From NCBI RefSeq assembly GCF_004208635.1, contig NZ_CP035806.1, positions 1,426,001-1,490,000 on the forward strand: a DNA stretch of 64,000 nt, given 5' to 3'. This DNA comes from Leucobacter triazinivorans. GTDB lineage: Bacteria; Actinomycetota; Actinomycetes; Actinomycetales; Microbacteriaceae. Under the pieces are notes generated by a model. The model was not told the DNA's origin. It did not search any database and saw nothing but the letters and a program-made list of their open reading frames with translations. Shown here one piece after another: positions 1 to 8,671 of this stretch. A program made the translations under genes and the position numbers. Each line of letters starts with the position of its first letter. Position 1 is the stretch's first letter.

Positions 1-25
1 CACGCACCTCGATGGACTGCTGCAT
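1..25 (-). CDS. 5' fragment of the next gene of the permease operon
   Basis: An ATG at 25-23 on the minus strand lies 2 nt after the TGA of the NCS1 permease and opens a frame reading MQQSIEVR to the window edge. The tight spacing suggests a co-transcribed enzyme gene, as is common for NCS1 permeases, but only eight residues are visible and no family can be named. Confidence 0.35.
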
Positions 26-27
26 GA

Positions 28-1512
28 TCAGCGCCTCCCGGCGGCCGCGAAGGTATCCGGCGCTCCGTACCCGCCGCGGCCGCGGCGCACGTACAGCAGG
101 TGGTTCAGCACGAGATAGCAGACGATCGCGATCGCGACCGTCGGCACGGATGCGGTGCCGTACTGGAAGAACGGCTGCGTCTCGAGCGTGATCGGGTTGT
201 ACGCCCAGAGGTAGAAGACGGACGCGACGGCCACCGCGACGAGGGCTGCGATGTTCACCCCTCCCGTGAAGCGCAGCGGATCCTGCGCGCCCGTGGCGTA
301 GAGCGCGCGCAGCGGCAGACGCTGCCGGCGCACGATGAAGTAGTCGGCGATGATGACCCCGCAGATCGCGGCGATGAACGCGCCCGAGACCACCACGAAG
401 GTCATGAACTTCTCGTACATGAACCCGGGGAAGAAGCTCAGCACGGCCGGCAGCACGAGGAACGCCCCGCACAGCACGGGCCACCGCAACCGGGCGAGCG
501 CACGGCCGCTCGACTGCTTCAGCGCCAGGACCGTCGAGTAGGCGATGGACGCCATGCTCGTCACGTTCGCGAATCCGACGAAGAGCAGCGTGAGCACGCC
601 GAGGATCGGCCCACCGAGCGGCACCATCCAGGCGGTCGGATCCGCCTCGCCGATCATGAGCGCAGCCGCCATGCCGACGATCTGCGCGACCACCGTGCCG
701 ACGAAGATTCCGCCGTAGGCCGGCCACAGCGCGGCCTTCGGCCTGCGCGTGAGCCGCGACAGCGTACCCATCACCGGCCACCAGGAGAGCCCCGCCCCGA
801 GGTTGAACTCGACCGCCATCATGAAGTTGAGCTGTTCGTTCTCGAACGGCGCCATCGCCGGCGCATCGAGCAGGTCGGCCCAGGAGTGCTGCGACATGAG
901 CAGCACCATCATCAGCACCACGATCACGAGGAGGCCGGGTGCGACGAAGCGGTTGAGCCGGCTGATCGTCACGGGGCCGCGCGAGAGCACGACCCAGCCG
1001 CCCACGATGGCGACGAGCGCGAACACGGTCACGAGCGGCCCGAAGGAATCGAGCCCGGTCCCGAACGCCTGGTTCGAGATCTCGGTGAAGGCCCGCCCGA
1101 ACATCACGCCCAGCAGCGACGTCCAGCCCATCTCGACGAGGAGCACGACCGTGAAGACGATGATCCCGACGCCCACCACACCGAAGACCGACTTCAGCGC
1201 GCGATACTGTTCCACCCCGAGCCGCTGGCTCAGCACGACGCTGCCGAGCGCCATGATCGCGAGACCGATGCTGTTGCCGATGAGCATGGCGGCGATGCCC
1301 TCGACGAAGCCGACGAGCAGCACGGTTGCACCACCGGTGAGAAATGCCCATGTCGCGATCGCGAGGCTGATCGTGACCCAGCTGAAGTCGCCCGCTCCCC
1401 ACACCCGCTCGCGCTTCAGCAGCGGCAGGGCGCCGTAGGTGGCCTCTGCAGCAACGGCCTGCTCGACGCGGAGCGCCTGGGTCTCGGTGAGCTCCCGCTC
1501 CGTCCCGTTCAC
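28..1512 (-). CDS. NCS1 family purine/cytosine-type permease
   Basis: A 494-residue polytopic inner-membrane protein of the nucleobase:cation symporter-1 (CodB-like) type. It has about 12 hydrophobic segments, and near the N-terminus there is the characteristic stretch ending in WVTISLAIATWAF with GGATVLLVGF. The family imports cytosine, purines, hydantoins or related nitrogen compounds by cation symport; the substrate here cannot be told. The GTG start at 1512 is chosen because its first bases overlap the TGA of the upstream small ORF (GTGA); the open frame continues upstream but without membrane-protein character. It is probably the second gene of an operon with the small membrane protein, and a divergent Lrp-type regulator lies just upstream. 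Confidence 0.85.
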   Translation of the reverse strand: MNGTERELTETQALRVEQAVAAEATYGALPLLKRERVWGAGDFSWVTISLAIATWAFLTGGATVLLVGFVEGIAAMLIGNSIGLAIMALGSVVLSQRLGVEQYRALKSVFGVVGVGIIVFTVVLLVEMGWTSLLGVMFGRAFTEISNQAFGTGLDSFGPLVTVFALVAIVGGWVVLSRGPVTISRLNRFVAPGLLVIVVLMMVLLMSQHSWADLLDAPAMAPFENEQLNFMMAVEFNLGAGLSWWPVMGTLSRLTRRPKAALWPAYGGIFVGTVVAQIVGMAAALMIGEADPTAWMVPLGGPILGVLTLLFVGFANVTSMASIAYSTVLALKQSSGRALARLRWPVLCGAFLVLPAVLSFFPGFMYEKFMTFVVVSGAFIAAICGVIIADYFIVRRQRLPLRALYATGAQDPLRFTGGVNIAALVAVAVASVFYLWAYNPITLETQPFFQYGTASVPTVAIAIVCYLVLNHLLYVRRGRGGYGAPDTFAAAGRR

Positions 1513-1679
1513 AGCAGCACCCCGAGCCATGCCACGAGAGCGATTCCCACGACCACCGACAGGAACGCGGCGAGGCTGCGGCCGCTCAGTGCGGCGTGCG
1601 CCGGATCCGAGGCTTCGACGCTCTCGATCTCGGACAGGCGCCGCTCGAGCTCGTCCTCGAGTGAAGTATGGGTAGTCAT
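1509..1679 (-). CDS. 56-residue single-pass membrane protein coupled to the NCS1 permease
   Basis: The ATG at 1679 is preceded by AAGGAGG at 11 nt. The protein has a charged N-terminal helix (LEDELERRLSEIE) and one C-terminal transmembrane segment (AFLSVVVGIALVAWLGVLL). It overlaps the permease start by 4 nt, so translation of the two is coupled. I do not recognise a family. By inference it may be an accessory subunit or stability factor of the permease, as small subunits are known for some other secondary transporters. A GTG-rich upstream extension to 1715 lacks a ribosome site and is not used. Confidence 0.7.
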   Translation of the reverse strand: MTTHTSLEDELERRLSEIESVEASDPAHAALSGRSLAAFLSVVVGIALVAWLGVLL

Positions 1680-1730
1680 GTGCGGACAAACCTCCTTGTG
1701 CATCCGATCCGCCACTGCGAACCAGGTGCC

Positions 1731-1759
1731 AGCCTAGGTCGAGATGCGCGGAACGGCAA
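1731..1759 (-). promoter_or_regulatory. Predicted sigma-70 type promoter of the permease operon
   Basis: On the minus strand TTGCCG (1759-1754), a 17-nt spacer and TAGGCT (1736-1731) form a plausible -35/-10 pair upstream of the 56-residue ORF, giving a leader of about 45 nt that carries the AAGGAGG ribosome site. Confidence 0.5.
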
Positions 1760-1836
1760 AGCAAATCTTCACCATGCAGGCAATGATTCTGCGGATTCGT
1801 ACCGCACGTGCCCGAAACAAGATACACAGTGGCGAA

Positions 1837-1859
1837 ATGCACGTTCAACGGTGCATAAT
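1837..1859 (+). promoter_or_regulatory. Inverted repeat over the -10 of the Lrp-type gene
   Basis: ATGCAC, 8 nt, GTGCAT forms an inverted repeat at 1837-1856, overlapping a CATAAT -10 candidate at 1854-1859 that would serve the regulator gene starting at 1897. It lies between the divergent regulator and permease operon, so it is a candidate operator for auto- and cross-regulation. Inference from position and symmetry only. Confidence 0.45.
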
Positions 1860-1896
1860 CGTCATTACTACACCGAGGAGTTTCCGGAGGCGACTG

Positions 1897-2877
1897 GTGG
1901 ATCAGCACGACGACTCGGCGGAGATCCGATCACGCATTCTCGACGCGCTGCGCAGCAACGGCCGCGAGAGCTACTCTCGCATCGCCGCGCGACTCGGCAC
2001 GACGCGGCGCGTAGTGACCCACGTCGTGCAGCGCGCGATCGAGCAGGGAGAGCTGCGCCTCACCGTATCGATCAGCCCGGATCTTCTGGGCCTCGAGCGC
2101 TTCGCCTATCTGCAACTGCGCACCGACGGCTCGATCAGTCCGATCAGAGCCGCGCTGATCGCCATGCCGGAGACCACGTTCGTCGCCGACATCAGCGGCG
2201 CGCACGCCATCGACGCGGAGATTCGCGTCGGGCGCAACCCCCATCTGCGCGACACGGTCGACGCGATCCGCACGATTCCGGGGGTGCGCGAAGTGCGCAC
2301 GCACCTCTACGAGAGCATCGAGGTCAATCTCTACTCTCCCCTGCGAACGGGCCGCACCGGCTTCGAGATCGACGACGCGGATCGCCGCATCGTGCAGCGC
2401 CTCCAGGAGGACGGCAGGGCTTCCTTCCGCGAGCTCGGGGATGCCGCCGGCATTTCGCCGAGCGGGGCCCGCCTGCGGCTCGAGCGGCTGATGCGCCACG
2501 GGGCCGTGAAGGTGGTGGGCATTCCGGTGCGGGGCCGCCGCTCGGAACTGCCCTCCCTCGGGATCGGGATCCGCGCGCACGGCCTTCTCGAGGATGCGAT
2601 CGCCCACCTGCGGACGCTCGGCCCCGAGTTCCTCGCCGTCACCGTCGGGGACTACGACCTGATCGCGACGCTCTCGGCCGACAACCCGGAGGAGCTGCTC
2701 GACCTGGTGGACCGCCTGCGGAGCCACCCTGAGATCTCGTCGATCGAGACCTGGGCGAATCTGCGCATCGCGAAGGAGCAGTACGGCGAGGGCGACCGGA
2801 TCGGGTTCGGGATCCCGTCTCGCGGCCCGGCGGATACGCGAACGGACGGTCCCGCCGTGCAGCGGGACCGTCCGTGA
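1897..2877 (+). CDS. Tandem-domain Lrp/AsnC family transcriptional regulator
   Basis: 326 residues, about twice the usual Lrp length, containing two Lrp units. The first winged helix-turn-helix is near residues 5-50 (SRIAARLGTTRRVVTHVVQRA) with a ligand-sensing RAM-like half after it. The second HTH is near 155-200 (RELGDAAGISPSGARLRLERL), followed by a second RAM-like domain (AVTVGDYDLIATL). The GTG start at 1897 has GGAGG 6 nt upstream. It is divergent from the permease operon, its likely target, with an inverted repeat between them. The last codons form the stem of a strong hairpin shared with the convergent hpf gene. Confidence 0.88.
   Translation: MDQHDDSAEIRSRILDALRSNGRESYSRIAARLGTTRRVVTHVVQRAIEQGELRLTVSISPDLLGLERFAYLQLRTDGSISPIRAALIAMPETTFVADISGAHAIDAEIRVGRNPHLRDTVDAIRTIPGVREVRTHLYESIEVNLYSPLRTGRTGFEIDDADRRIVQRLQEDGRASFRELGDAAGISPSGARLRLERLMRHGAVKVVGIPVRGRRSELPSLGIGIRAHGLLEDAIAHLRTLGPEFLAVTVGDYDLIATLSADNPEELLDLVDRLRSHPEISSIETWANLRIAKEQYGEGDRIGFGIPSRGPADTRTDGPAVQRDRP
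2842..2875. terminator. Bidirectional terminator hairpin between the Lrp-type gene and hpf
   Basis: A perfect 14-bp stem (2842-2855 with 2862-2875) closes a 6-nt loop. It overlaps the final codons of the Lrp-type gene and lies 12 nt from the hpf stop, so it can terminate both convergent transcripts. No clear U-tract follows on either side. Confidence 0.65.
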
Positions 2878-2886
2878 ACGCGTCGG

Positions 2887-3519
2887 TCAGTTCTCGGTGA
2901 GCGAGATCACCCCGTAATTCCACCCCTTGCGGCGGTAGACGACGCTGGGCCGACCGGACTCGCTCTCGACGAAGAGGAAGAAGTCGTGGCCCACCAGCTC
3001 CATCTGGTCCACCGCGTCCTCGACCGAGAGGCGCTCGGCAGGGAACTCCTTGCTGCGGATGACCACGGGCGTGTACTGCTCATCCCCGGAGTCGCCGGCG
3101 GCGACGGGGACGCTGCCGGTCGCCACCGATTCGAGCACTTCGAGCGGCGCCGGGGTGACGTCGACCATGTCGAAGTCGTGCGAGGCCGCATCGGCGAGCG
3201 AGGTGCGACCGCGACCGCGACGGTCCTTCTTGCGGTCTTTGACCCGGCGGATGCGCTCGAGCACTCGCCCGTAGGCGATGTCGAACGCCGAGTACTTGTC
3301 TCCACCCGCGGACTCTGCGCGAATCACCGGCCCCGGTCCGATCAGCGTGATCTCGACCAGATCGCCGTGCTTCGGGCTGCGATCGCTCTGTCTGGAGACC
3401 TTGACCTCGAACGCCTGGGCCCTGGGCAGCAGACCCGCCACCTTCTCCGTCTTCGACTCGACATAGTCTTCGAAGCGGTCGGTGATCCCGACGTTCATGC
3501 CGCGGATGTTCACGTCCAT
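2887..3519 (-). CDS. hpf: Ribosome hibernation promoting factor, long form
   Basis: 210 residues with the two-domain layout of long HPF. An N-terminal RaiA/YfiA beta-alpha-beta domain (residues 1-110, starting MDVNIRGMNVGITDRFEDYVESK) binds the 30S decoding region. A linker leads to a C-terminal dimerisation domain (about 150-210: KEFPAERLSVEDAVDQMELVGHDFFLF, YRRKGWNYGVI), which drives 70S dimerisation into 100S particles in stationary phase. The ATG is preceded by GGGAGG at 5 nt. It follows the comF-like gene by 18 nt on the same strand, the usual actinobacterial neighbourhood with lpqB and mtrAB. Confidence 0.95.
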   Translation of the reverse strand: MDVNIRGMNVGITDRFEDYVESKTEKVAGLLPRAQAFEVKVSRQSDRSPKHGDLVEITLIGPGPVIRAESAGGDKYSAFDIAYGRVLERIRRVKDRKKDRRGRGRTSLADAASHDFDMVDVTPAPLEVLESVATGSVPVAAGDSGDEQYTPVVIRSKEFPAERLSVEDAVDQMELVGHDFFLFVESESGRPSVVYRRKGWNYGVISLTEN

Positions 3520-3537
3520 GGTGACCTCCCAGGTGCC

Positions 3538-4368
3538 TCAGGCGGGTGGACCAGTATGGCGCACCGTTACGCCTTTCCGGAACTCTACTCCACCGGGCGA
3601 TTCGGTTTCCACCCGAGACGCTGCGAAGTCCTCGTCGCGCGTGTCGCGGTGCTGCGCCGCGCACAGCGCCACGACCGCGACCAGTCGCGCCCCCGCCCGC
3701 TCGAGCGCCTCCCCCGCCGCCAACACCGTGGCCCCGGTCGTGATCACATCGTCGACGAGGATCACCTCCCGCCCCCGCAGCACTGCGCGGGCCGAGTGGC
3801 GCACGGCGACCCGAGCCGCGTTGCGCGCCCGCTCCGCCGGCCCCAGCCCCACCTGGCCGGCCCGTCCGCGCGTCGCGCGAAGGGCGCGCACCCGCAGTGC
3901 CGCGATGCGCCCACCCGGCGCGGGCTGCCGCTGCCAGGCGGATGTTCTGCCTCCGCGCTCCCCGCGCATCGCGACGTCGAGCAGCAGCTCGAGATGCCGG
4001 TAGCCCCGCTGCCGCACCCGCGATCCGCGCGAGGGAGCGGCTACGATCACGGGCGGCGCCGGGCCCGAGCAGCGTCCGAGTGCGGCGACGAGCGGAGGCC
4101 GCAGCTGCGCACCCAGCTCGCGCGCGAAGCCCGTGCGCCCCTCGTGCTTGAACGCCACGAGGAGCGCGCGCAGCGGCCCGTCATAGGGCCCGCGCACGAC
4201 GCAGGGCACACCGATCGCGGGGTGCAGCAGCGGCCCGGGCCGCTGCACCTCGACCAGGCACGGCAGACAGCAGTCGCGATCGGGCTGGCCGCAGCAGACG
4301 CACTCGGTCGGCCACACGAGCGCGAGGAGGTCGAGCCGGAGCTCGCGGAGCAACGGGGAGAGGTGCAT
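3538..4368 (-). CDS. ComF family phosphoribosyltransferase-like protein
   Basis: 276 residues. An N-terminal zinc-finger-like cysteine cluster (WPTECVCCGQPDRDCCLPCL) is followed by a phosphoribosyltransferase-like fold with the PRPP-loop motif VILVDDVITTGATV near residues 205-218. ComF proteins act in DNA uptake for competence in Gram-positives, but in actinobacteria the role is unclear. The start is uncertain: ATG at 4368 fits the family N-terminus, but an in-frame TTG at 4428 would add 20 residues; neither has a strong ribosome site. It lies between lpqB (132-nt gap) and hpf. Confidence 0.85.
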   Translation of the reverse strand: MHLSPLLRELRLDLLALVWPTECVCCGQPDRDCCLPCLVEVQRPGPLLHPAIGVPCVVRGPYDGPLRALLVAFKHEGRTGFARELGAQLRPPLVAALGRCSGPAPPVIVAAPSRGSRVRQRGYRHLELLLDVAMRGERGGRTSAWQRQPAPGGRIAALRVRALRATRGRAGQVGLGPAERARNAARVAVRHSARAVLRGREVILVDDVITTGATVLAAGEALERAGARLVAVVALCAAQHRDTRDEDFAASRVETESPGGVEFRKGVTVRHTGPPA

Positions 4369-4500
4369 CTGGCCATCATCGCGCCCGGCGACCCGCGTGC
4401 TGACCCCGATCCGCGCATCCGTGGACAACTCGTCCGGCCACCCCGGGGAGCGGCGACTGAGGACGAAGGGTCTGCTGCCCGGCGCGTCGGCGCTCCCCGG

Positions 4501-6234
4501 CTACCCGCGCTTCGCGAGGAGCGAGATGTCGCTCTCCGAGCGCTGCCAGCCGCTGGTCTGCGGAGAGAAGAGGTCCGCGCCCTCGCCGAGCACCCGCAGC
4601 TGCGTGCGCCCGCCGCCCCCGCTCACCTGCCGCCCGCCCGGCACCGAACCCTGCTCGGCGGAGAACTGCCCCACGCCGCCGATCGTCACCTTGCTCGCCG
4701 CACCCAGCCCGCTCAGCACGGCGAAGCGCAACTGCCCCATCCAGTCGAGGTCGATCGGATCGCCGGTGGTCCAGAGCTGCACATCGGCCTCTGCCGTGGT
4801 CGCGACCGGCACGCCGTTCTCGTCGCGGATCACCCCGGCCACCAGCACCTGGCTGCCCTCATCGCTCGGCACCAGCGCCGCGATCCTCGCCCCGTCGGGC
4901 GACACGCGCACGGCCACGGGCTCGCGGCCCGCAAGCCACGGGGCGCGGATCGAGGTCGTCGCGCCATCCGGAGCCGTGATGCGCAGCGTGCGCGCGTCGG
5001 CGGCCGAGACCGACCACACGTTGCCGAGGAAGTCGAAGGCCGGGGCGATGAGTCTGCGCCGATCGTCGACGAGGAGCGCGCCGTCGTCGCTCACGAGCAC
5101 CACGCCTTCGTCGTTCAGCAGGGCCGCGGCCTGCTCGCCGGGTGCGAGGGTGACCTCGGCCGGATCGAGGTCCCCGACCGACTGGGCGAACCCGCCCATC
5201 GGGCGGAACTCGCCCGACACGATCGTGCCGAGCTCGCCATCGATCAGCACCACCGGATCCGAGAACTGATTGACCTGCCGCGGCGCTCCGGCATCGCCGT
5301 CCGGGGTGTCCCGCAGCGGGGTGCCGTCGACGAACAGCTCGAAGCCGGTCACGCCGCGCACCGATTGGAGGGTCGCCTGCACCTGCTCGTTCACCTCGGC
5401 CATGGCCGCGGGGCCGGCCTCGAGCATCGCCCCGGTCAGATCGATGCGCGCGATCCCGTCCGTCACCTGCACCGAGTTCGTCACGAGCGCGGTGCCTGCC
5501 GGGAACCCGCTATGCACGGTCTCGCGCAGGCGCTCCCCCGGCCCCTCGAGCAGCGAGGCGACGAGTTCGGTGACGAGCGCCGAGCGCGACAGGTACCACC
5601 GCGTCTCGGGCACGAGCACGTTGCCCGCCCCCACGAAGTAGAGCTGCTGCTGCGACCAGAGCGTGCCGAACATACTGCTCTCGAGGATGATCCCCGCCGG
5701 TGCCGAGGAGATGCGCCATTCCTCCCCGACGCGCTCGAACTCGAAGCGCATCTCGGTGCTCGGACCGGGCTGCACCGGGAGCATGGTCCCCTGGGCATCG
5801 ACCTTGGCCACCGCCGCGAGCGAGAGCACGCCCGCCGCGGCCCCGTCGGAGCGATAGGGTCGACTGCCGTCGGCGATGAGCACGCCGAAATAGGGATCCC
5901 ACTGCGCGGCGTAGTCGGCGGTGAGGAACTCCCGCGCCACCGCGTAGTCGTCCCGCGGCGAGCTCGCCGCGATCACGAACCCCTGCACCAGATCCTCCTG
6001 GGTGGCCCCGGCGACCGGACCCACCGGGTTGTACTGCACCGTCTGCTCCGCCTGACTGAGATCGTCGAGTCCGGCCTCGACGGGGCCGCTGCTGGGGATG
6101 GCGGTGCATCCCGCGAGCAGCAGCGCCACCGCGAGCGCTGCGCCCCGCACACCGGAGCGCGCGGCCGCGCCGGACCTCCGCCTCCGCGGCGCGAAGGCGC
6201 GTGTCGCGCGTCGGCCCCTCTGCATCGGCATCAT
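4501..6234 (-). CDS. lpqB: Lipoprotein LpqB, MtrAB accessory protein
   Basis: 577 residues. A basic N-region and hydrophobic core end in a lipobox (LLLAGC), so it is predicted to be a membrane-anchored lipoprotein. There is a GerMN-type domain in the middle (about 200-300) and a beta-propeller-like C-terminal half. In mycobacteria LpqB interacts with the extracellular part of MtrB and affects MtrA phosphorylation. The ATG overlaps the mtrB TGA (ATGA), so the two are translationally coupled. Confidence 0.93.
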   Translation of the reverse strand: MMPMQRGRRATRAFAPRRRRSGAAARSGVRGAALAVALLLAGCTAIPSSGPVEAGLDDLSQAEQTVQYNPVGPVAGATQEDLVQGFVIAASSPRDDYAVAREFLTADYAAQWDPYFGVLIADGSRPYRSDGAAAGVLSLAAVAKVDAQGTMLPVQPGPSTEMRFEFERVGEEWRISSAPAGIILESSMFGTLWSQQQLYFVGAGNVLVPETRWYLSRSALVTELVASLLEGPGERLRETVHSGFPAGTALVTNSVQVTDGIARIDLTGAMLEAGPAAMAEVNEQVQATLQSVRGVTGFELFVDGTPLRDTPDGDAGAPRQVNQFSDPVVLIDGELGTIVSGEFRPMGGFAQSVGDLDPAEVTLAPGEQAAALLNDEGVVLVSDDGALLVDDRRRLIAPAFDFLGNVWSVSAADARTLRITAPDGATTSIRAPWLAGREPVAVRVSPDGARIAALVPSDEGSQVLVAGVIRDENGVPVATTAEADVQLWTTGDPIDLDWMGQLRFAVLSGLGAASKVTIGGVGQFSAEQGSVPGGRQVSGGGGRTQLRVLGEGADLFSPQTSGWQRSESDISLLAKRG

Positions 6235-7928
6235 GATCCTCGCTTCTCCTTCCGGATGCGCCGCCACGGCCGCCGCAGCCATCCGCCGGTGGCCTGGGAG
6301 TCTCCGGCGTCGGTCACGTCCTCCGGGACCAGCGGCAGCGGCGACATGAAGTCGGTCACGCTGTCGCCGCGCGGCAGCGTGAGCCTGAAGTTCGACCCTC
6401 CGCCCAGACGCGACCACGCCTCGAGGATGCCCCCGTGCACCGCGGCGTCCTCCTGGGCGATGGCGAGCCCCAGGCCGGTGCCGCCGAGGGTGCGCTTCCG
6501 CGAGGGATCCGCCCGCCAGAAGCGGTCGAAGACGTGCTCTGCGTCGTCCGCACTCATGCCGATCCCCCAGTCGCGCACCGAGATCGCGACCGCCGAGGAG
6601 TTGGAGTCGATGGAGACCACGATGGGCCGGCCCTCGCCGTGCTCGATGGCGTTGCCCACGAGGTTCGAGACGATGCGGCGAATGCGGCGGGCGTCGACGT
6701 CGATGGGCGTGTACCCGCCGAGCGCCCGCACCTCGATGACACCGGGGGACAGCGGCTGCAGACCCTCGACGACCTCGCGCGAGAGCGTCACCAGGTTGGT
6801 CGCCTCGGAGTCGAGGGTCACGCGACCGGCGTCGTACCGCGAGATCTCGAGCAGATCCTCCAGAAGCGATTCGAAGCGCTCGACCTGCGTGCCGAGCACC
6901 TCCACCGCGCGCTGCTGCCCGGCCTCCAGTCCACCCGACGATCCCTGGAGCACCTCGCTCGCCAGCCGGATCGTCGTGAGCGGGGTGCGCAGCTCGTGCG
7001 AGACGTCGGAGACGAAGCGCTGCTGCATCTCCGAGAGGTGGTCGAGCTCGCGGATGCGGGCCTGCAGGGTGTCGGCCATGTCGTTGAAGCCCTCGGAGAG
7101 CACGTCGAAGTGCTCGTCGTTCTGACGCGGCATGCGGGCGTCGCTCTCGCCGGCCGCGAGACGACGGCTCGTATCGGCCGCCGCGCGGATGGGCCGGAAA
7201 ACGATGCGCGACATGATCCACACCAGAATGCCGATGAACGCCATCATCGCCGCCGCCGCGATGAGCAGCGTGCGCTGCACGAAGCTCAGCGTGTCCTGCG
7301 TATCGGCGAGGTTGTAGCCGATGAAGAGCTCGTAAGTGCCGGCCCCGGCGGGAAAGGCGAGTGTGGATCCGACGACGATCCCCGGCGCGGGCAGGTCGTC
7401 CTCGGCGATGAAGGCGACCGGCTGCCAATGCTGCGTGCCCGTCGCCACGGCGTTCGAGAGTTCGGTGCTGACGGCCTCGGGCAGCATCGGGTTCGTGTTC
7501 AGGGCAGGAGGAGCCTCGGGGAAGGGCGACTGACCGGGTTGGCGCCGCAGGTAGACCATCTGGCTCGCCGATGTGTCCTGCACCGTGCGCCTGACGGTGG
7601 CCGCGAGCGAGGTCAGCGCGCCCCGGTCCGTGGCCTCCGAGGCGTCGATCATCCGCTGCGCCGCGAGCGTCGCGCGCGCCGAGTCCTGCAGCGCCTGATC
7701 GCGGCGCGACGAGTAGAGGTCGTCGCTGACGCTCGTCAGGATGAACACCCCCGCGATGAGGATCACGAAGCCCGTCACCAGGCCGGTGATGGTCATCGTG
7801 CGCACCATGAGGGAGCGCGACCATCGCGCGCGGAACGGGCCGAGCACGGGCTGGCTCAGCCGGAGCCAGCGCACGCGGAGCCGGCGCAGCGCCGCGATGA
7901 ACCGGGATCGGCCGCGCATGCGCACCAC
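6231..7928 (-). CDS. mtrB: Sensor histidine kinase MtrB
   Basis: 565 residues. TM1 is near 45-68 (TITGLVTGFVILIAGVFIL), followed by a roughly 160-residue extracytoplasmic sensor and TM2 (TLLIAAAAMMAFIGILVWIM). Then come a HAMP domain, the HisKA box FVSDVSHELRTPLTTIR with the phospho-accepting His, and an HATPase_c domain (NAIEHG, DWGIGM, GGTGLGLAIA). It controls cell-wall and division genes with MtrA. The GTG at 7928 starts 3 nt after the mtrA stop, with GGAG 6 nt upstream; an ATG 9 nt downstream is an alternative. It is coupled to lpqB by an ATGA overlap. Confidence 0.95.
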   Translation of the reverse strand: MVRMRGRSRFIAALRRLRVRWLRLSQPVLGPFRARWSRSLMVRTMTITGLVTGFVILIAGVFILTSVSDDLYSSRRDQALQDSARATLAAQRMIDASEATDRGALTSLAATVRRTVQDTSASQMVYLRRQPGQSPFPEAPPALNTNPMLPEAVSTELSNAVATGTQHWQPVAFIAEDDLPAPGIVVGSTLAFPAGAGTYELFIGYNLADTQDTLSFVQRTLLIAAAAMMAFIGILVWIMSRIVFRPIRAAADTSRRLAAGESDARMPRQNDEHFDVLSEGFNDMADTLQARIRELDHLSEMQQRFVSDVSHELRTPLTTIRLASEVLQGSSGGLEAGQQRAVEVLGTQVERFESLLEDLLEISRYDAGRVTLDSEATNLVTLSREVVEGLQPLSPGVIEVRALGGYTPIDVDARRIRRIVSNLVGNAIEHGEGRPIVVSIDSNSSAVAISVRDWGIGMSADDAEHVFDRFWRADPSRKRTLGGTGLGLAIAQEDAAVHGGILEAWSRLGGGSNFRLTLPRGDSVTDFMSPLPLVPEDVTDAGDSQATGGWLRRPWRRIRKEKRGS

Positions 7929-7931
7929 GCC

Positions 7932-8615
7932 CTACTCCACGGGCGTGCCGGCTCGGTAGCCGACGCCGCGCACCGTCGTGACGATCGTGGGGTGGTCGGG
8001 ATCCTGCTCGATCTTGGCGCGCAGGCGCTGCACGTGCACGTTCACGAGCCGCGTATCGGCCTTGTACTGGTAGCCCCACACCTTCTCGAGGAGCACCTCC
8101 CGGGTGAACACCTGCTGCGGCTTGCGCGCAAGGATCGCCAGCAGATCGAACTCGAGCGGAGTGAGCGGGATCGGCTGGGCACCGCGCCGCACCTCGTGCG
8201 CCGAGACGTCGATCGTGAGGTCGCCGATGCGCAGCGTCTCGGCGGCGTCCTGCTGCGGCTCGCGGAGGCGCGCGCGGATCCGCGCGATCAGCTCGGCCGG
8301 ATTGAACGGCTTGACGACGTAGTCGTCGGCCCCGACCTCGAGCCCCCGCACCACGTCGCGGGTGTCGGTGCGCGCGGTGAGCATGATGATCGGCACCCCC
8401 GATTCGGCGCGGATCAGCTCGCAGACCTCGATGCCGTCGAGCCCCGGCAGCATCACGTCGAGGAGCACGAGATCGGGACGCATGTCGCGGAACCGCTCGA
8501 TCGCCTCGGTGCCGTCCGCCGAACTCTCGGTGATGAAGCCCTCGCCCTGGAGCACCATGCCGAGCATCTCCGCCAGTGCCCTGTCGTCGTCTACCACCAA
8601 GATGCGCGCGCTCAT
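7932..8615 (-). CDS. mtrA: OmpR-type response regulator MtrA
   Basis: 227 residues. The receiver domain has the acidic DDD cluster, the phospho-acceptor Asp in LVLLDVMLPG and the conserved Lys in VVKPF; a C-terminal winged helix follows (RLVNVHVQRLRAKIE, TVRGVGYRAG). Sequence and gene order match MtrA, the essential regulator of cell-wall and division genes in actinobacteria. A CATAAT -10 ends 7 nt before the ATG at 8615, so a leaderless start there is preferred. A second ATG at 8624 lies inside the -10 and would add three residues. Confidence 0.95.
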   Translation of the reverse strand: MSARILVVDDDRALAEMLGMVLQGEGFITESSADGTEAIERFRDMRPDLVLLDVMLPGLDGIEVCELIRAESGVPIIMLTARTDTRDVVRGLEVGADDYVVKPFNPAELIARIRARLREPQQDAAETLRIGDLTIDVSAHEVRRGAQPIPLTPLEFDLLAILARKPQQVFTREVLLEKVWGYQYKADTRLVNVHVQRLRAKIEQDPDHPTIVTTVRGVGYRAGTPVE

Positions 8616-8622
8616 GAGTCCC

Positions 8623-8628
8623 ATTATG
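8623..8628 (-). promoter_or_regulatory. -10 element of the mtrA-mtrB-lpqB operon
   Basis: CATAAT on the minus strand ends 7 nt before the mtrA ATG at 8615, consistent with a leaderless operon mRNA. Predicted from geometry shared with many genes in this window. Confidence 0.55.
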
Positions 8629-8671
8629 GCGGCAAAGCCCTGGAGCCGTCCCAGCCGTGGCCGGAGCGCCG

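Noticed and set aside
2986..7125. A 1379-codon open frame on the plus strand
   Set aside because: It lies antisense to hpf, comF-like, lpqB and mtrB, is Arg/His/Pro-rich low-complexity, and has no family motifs; a typical GC-rich shadow frame.
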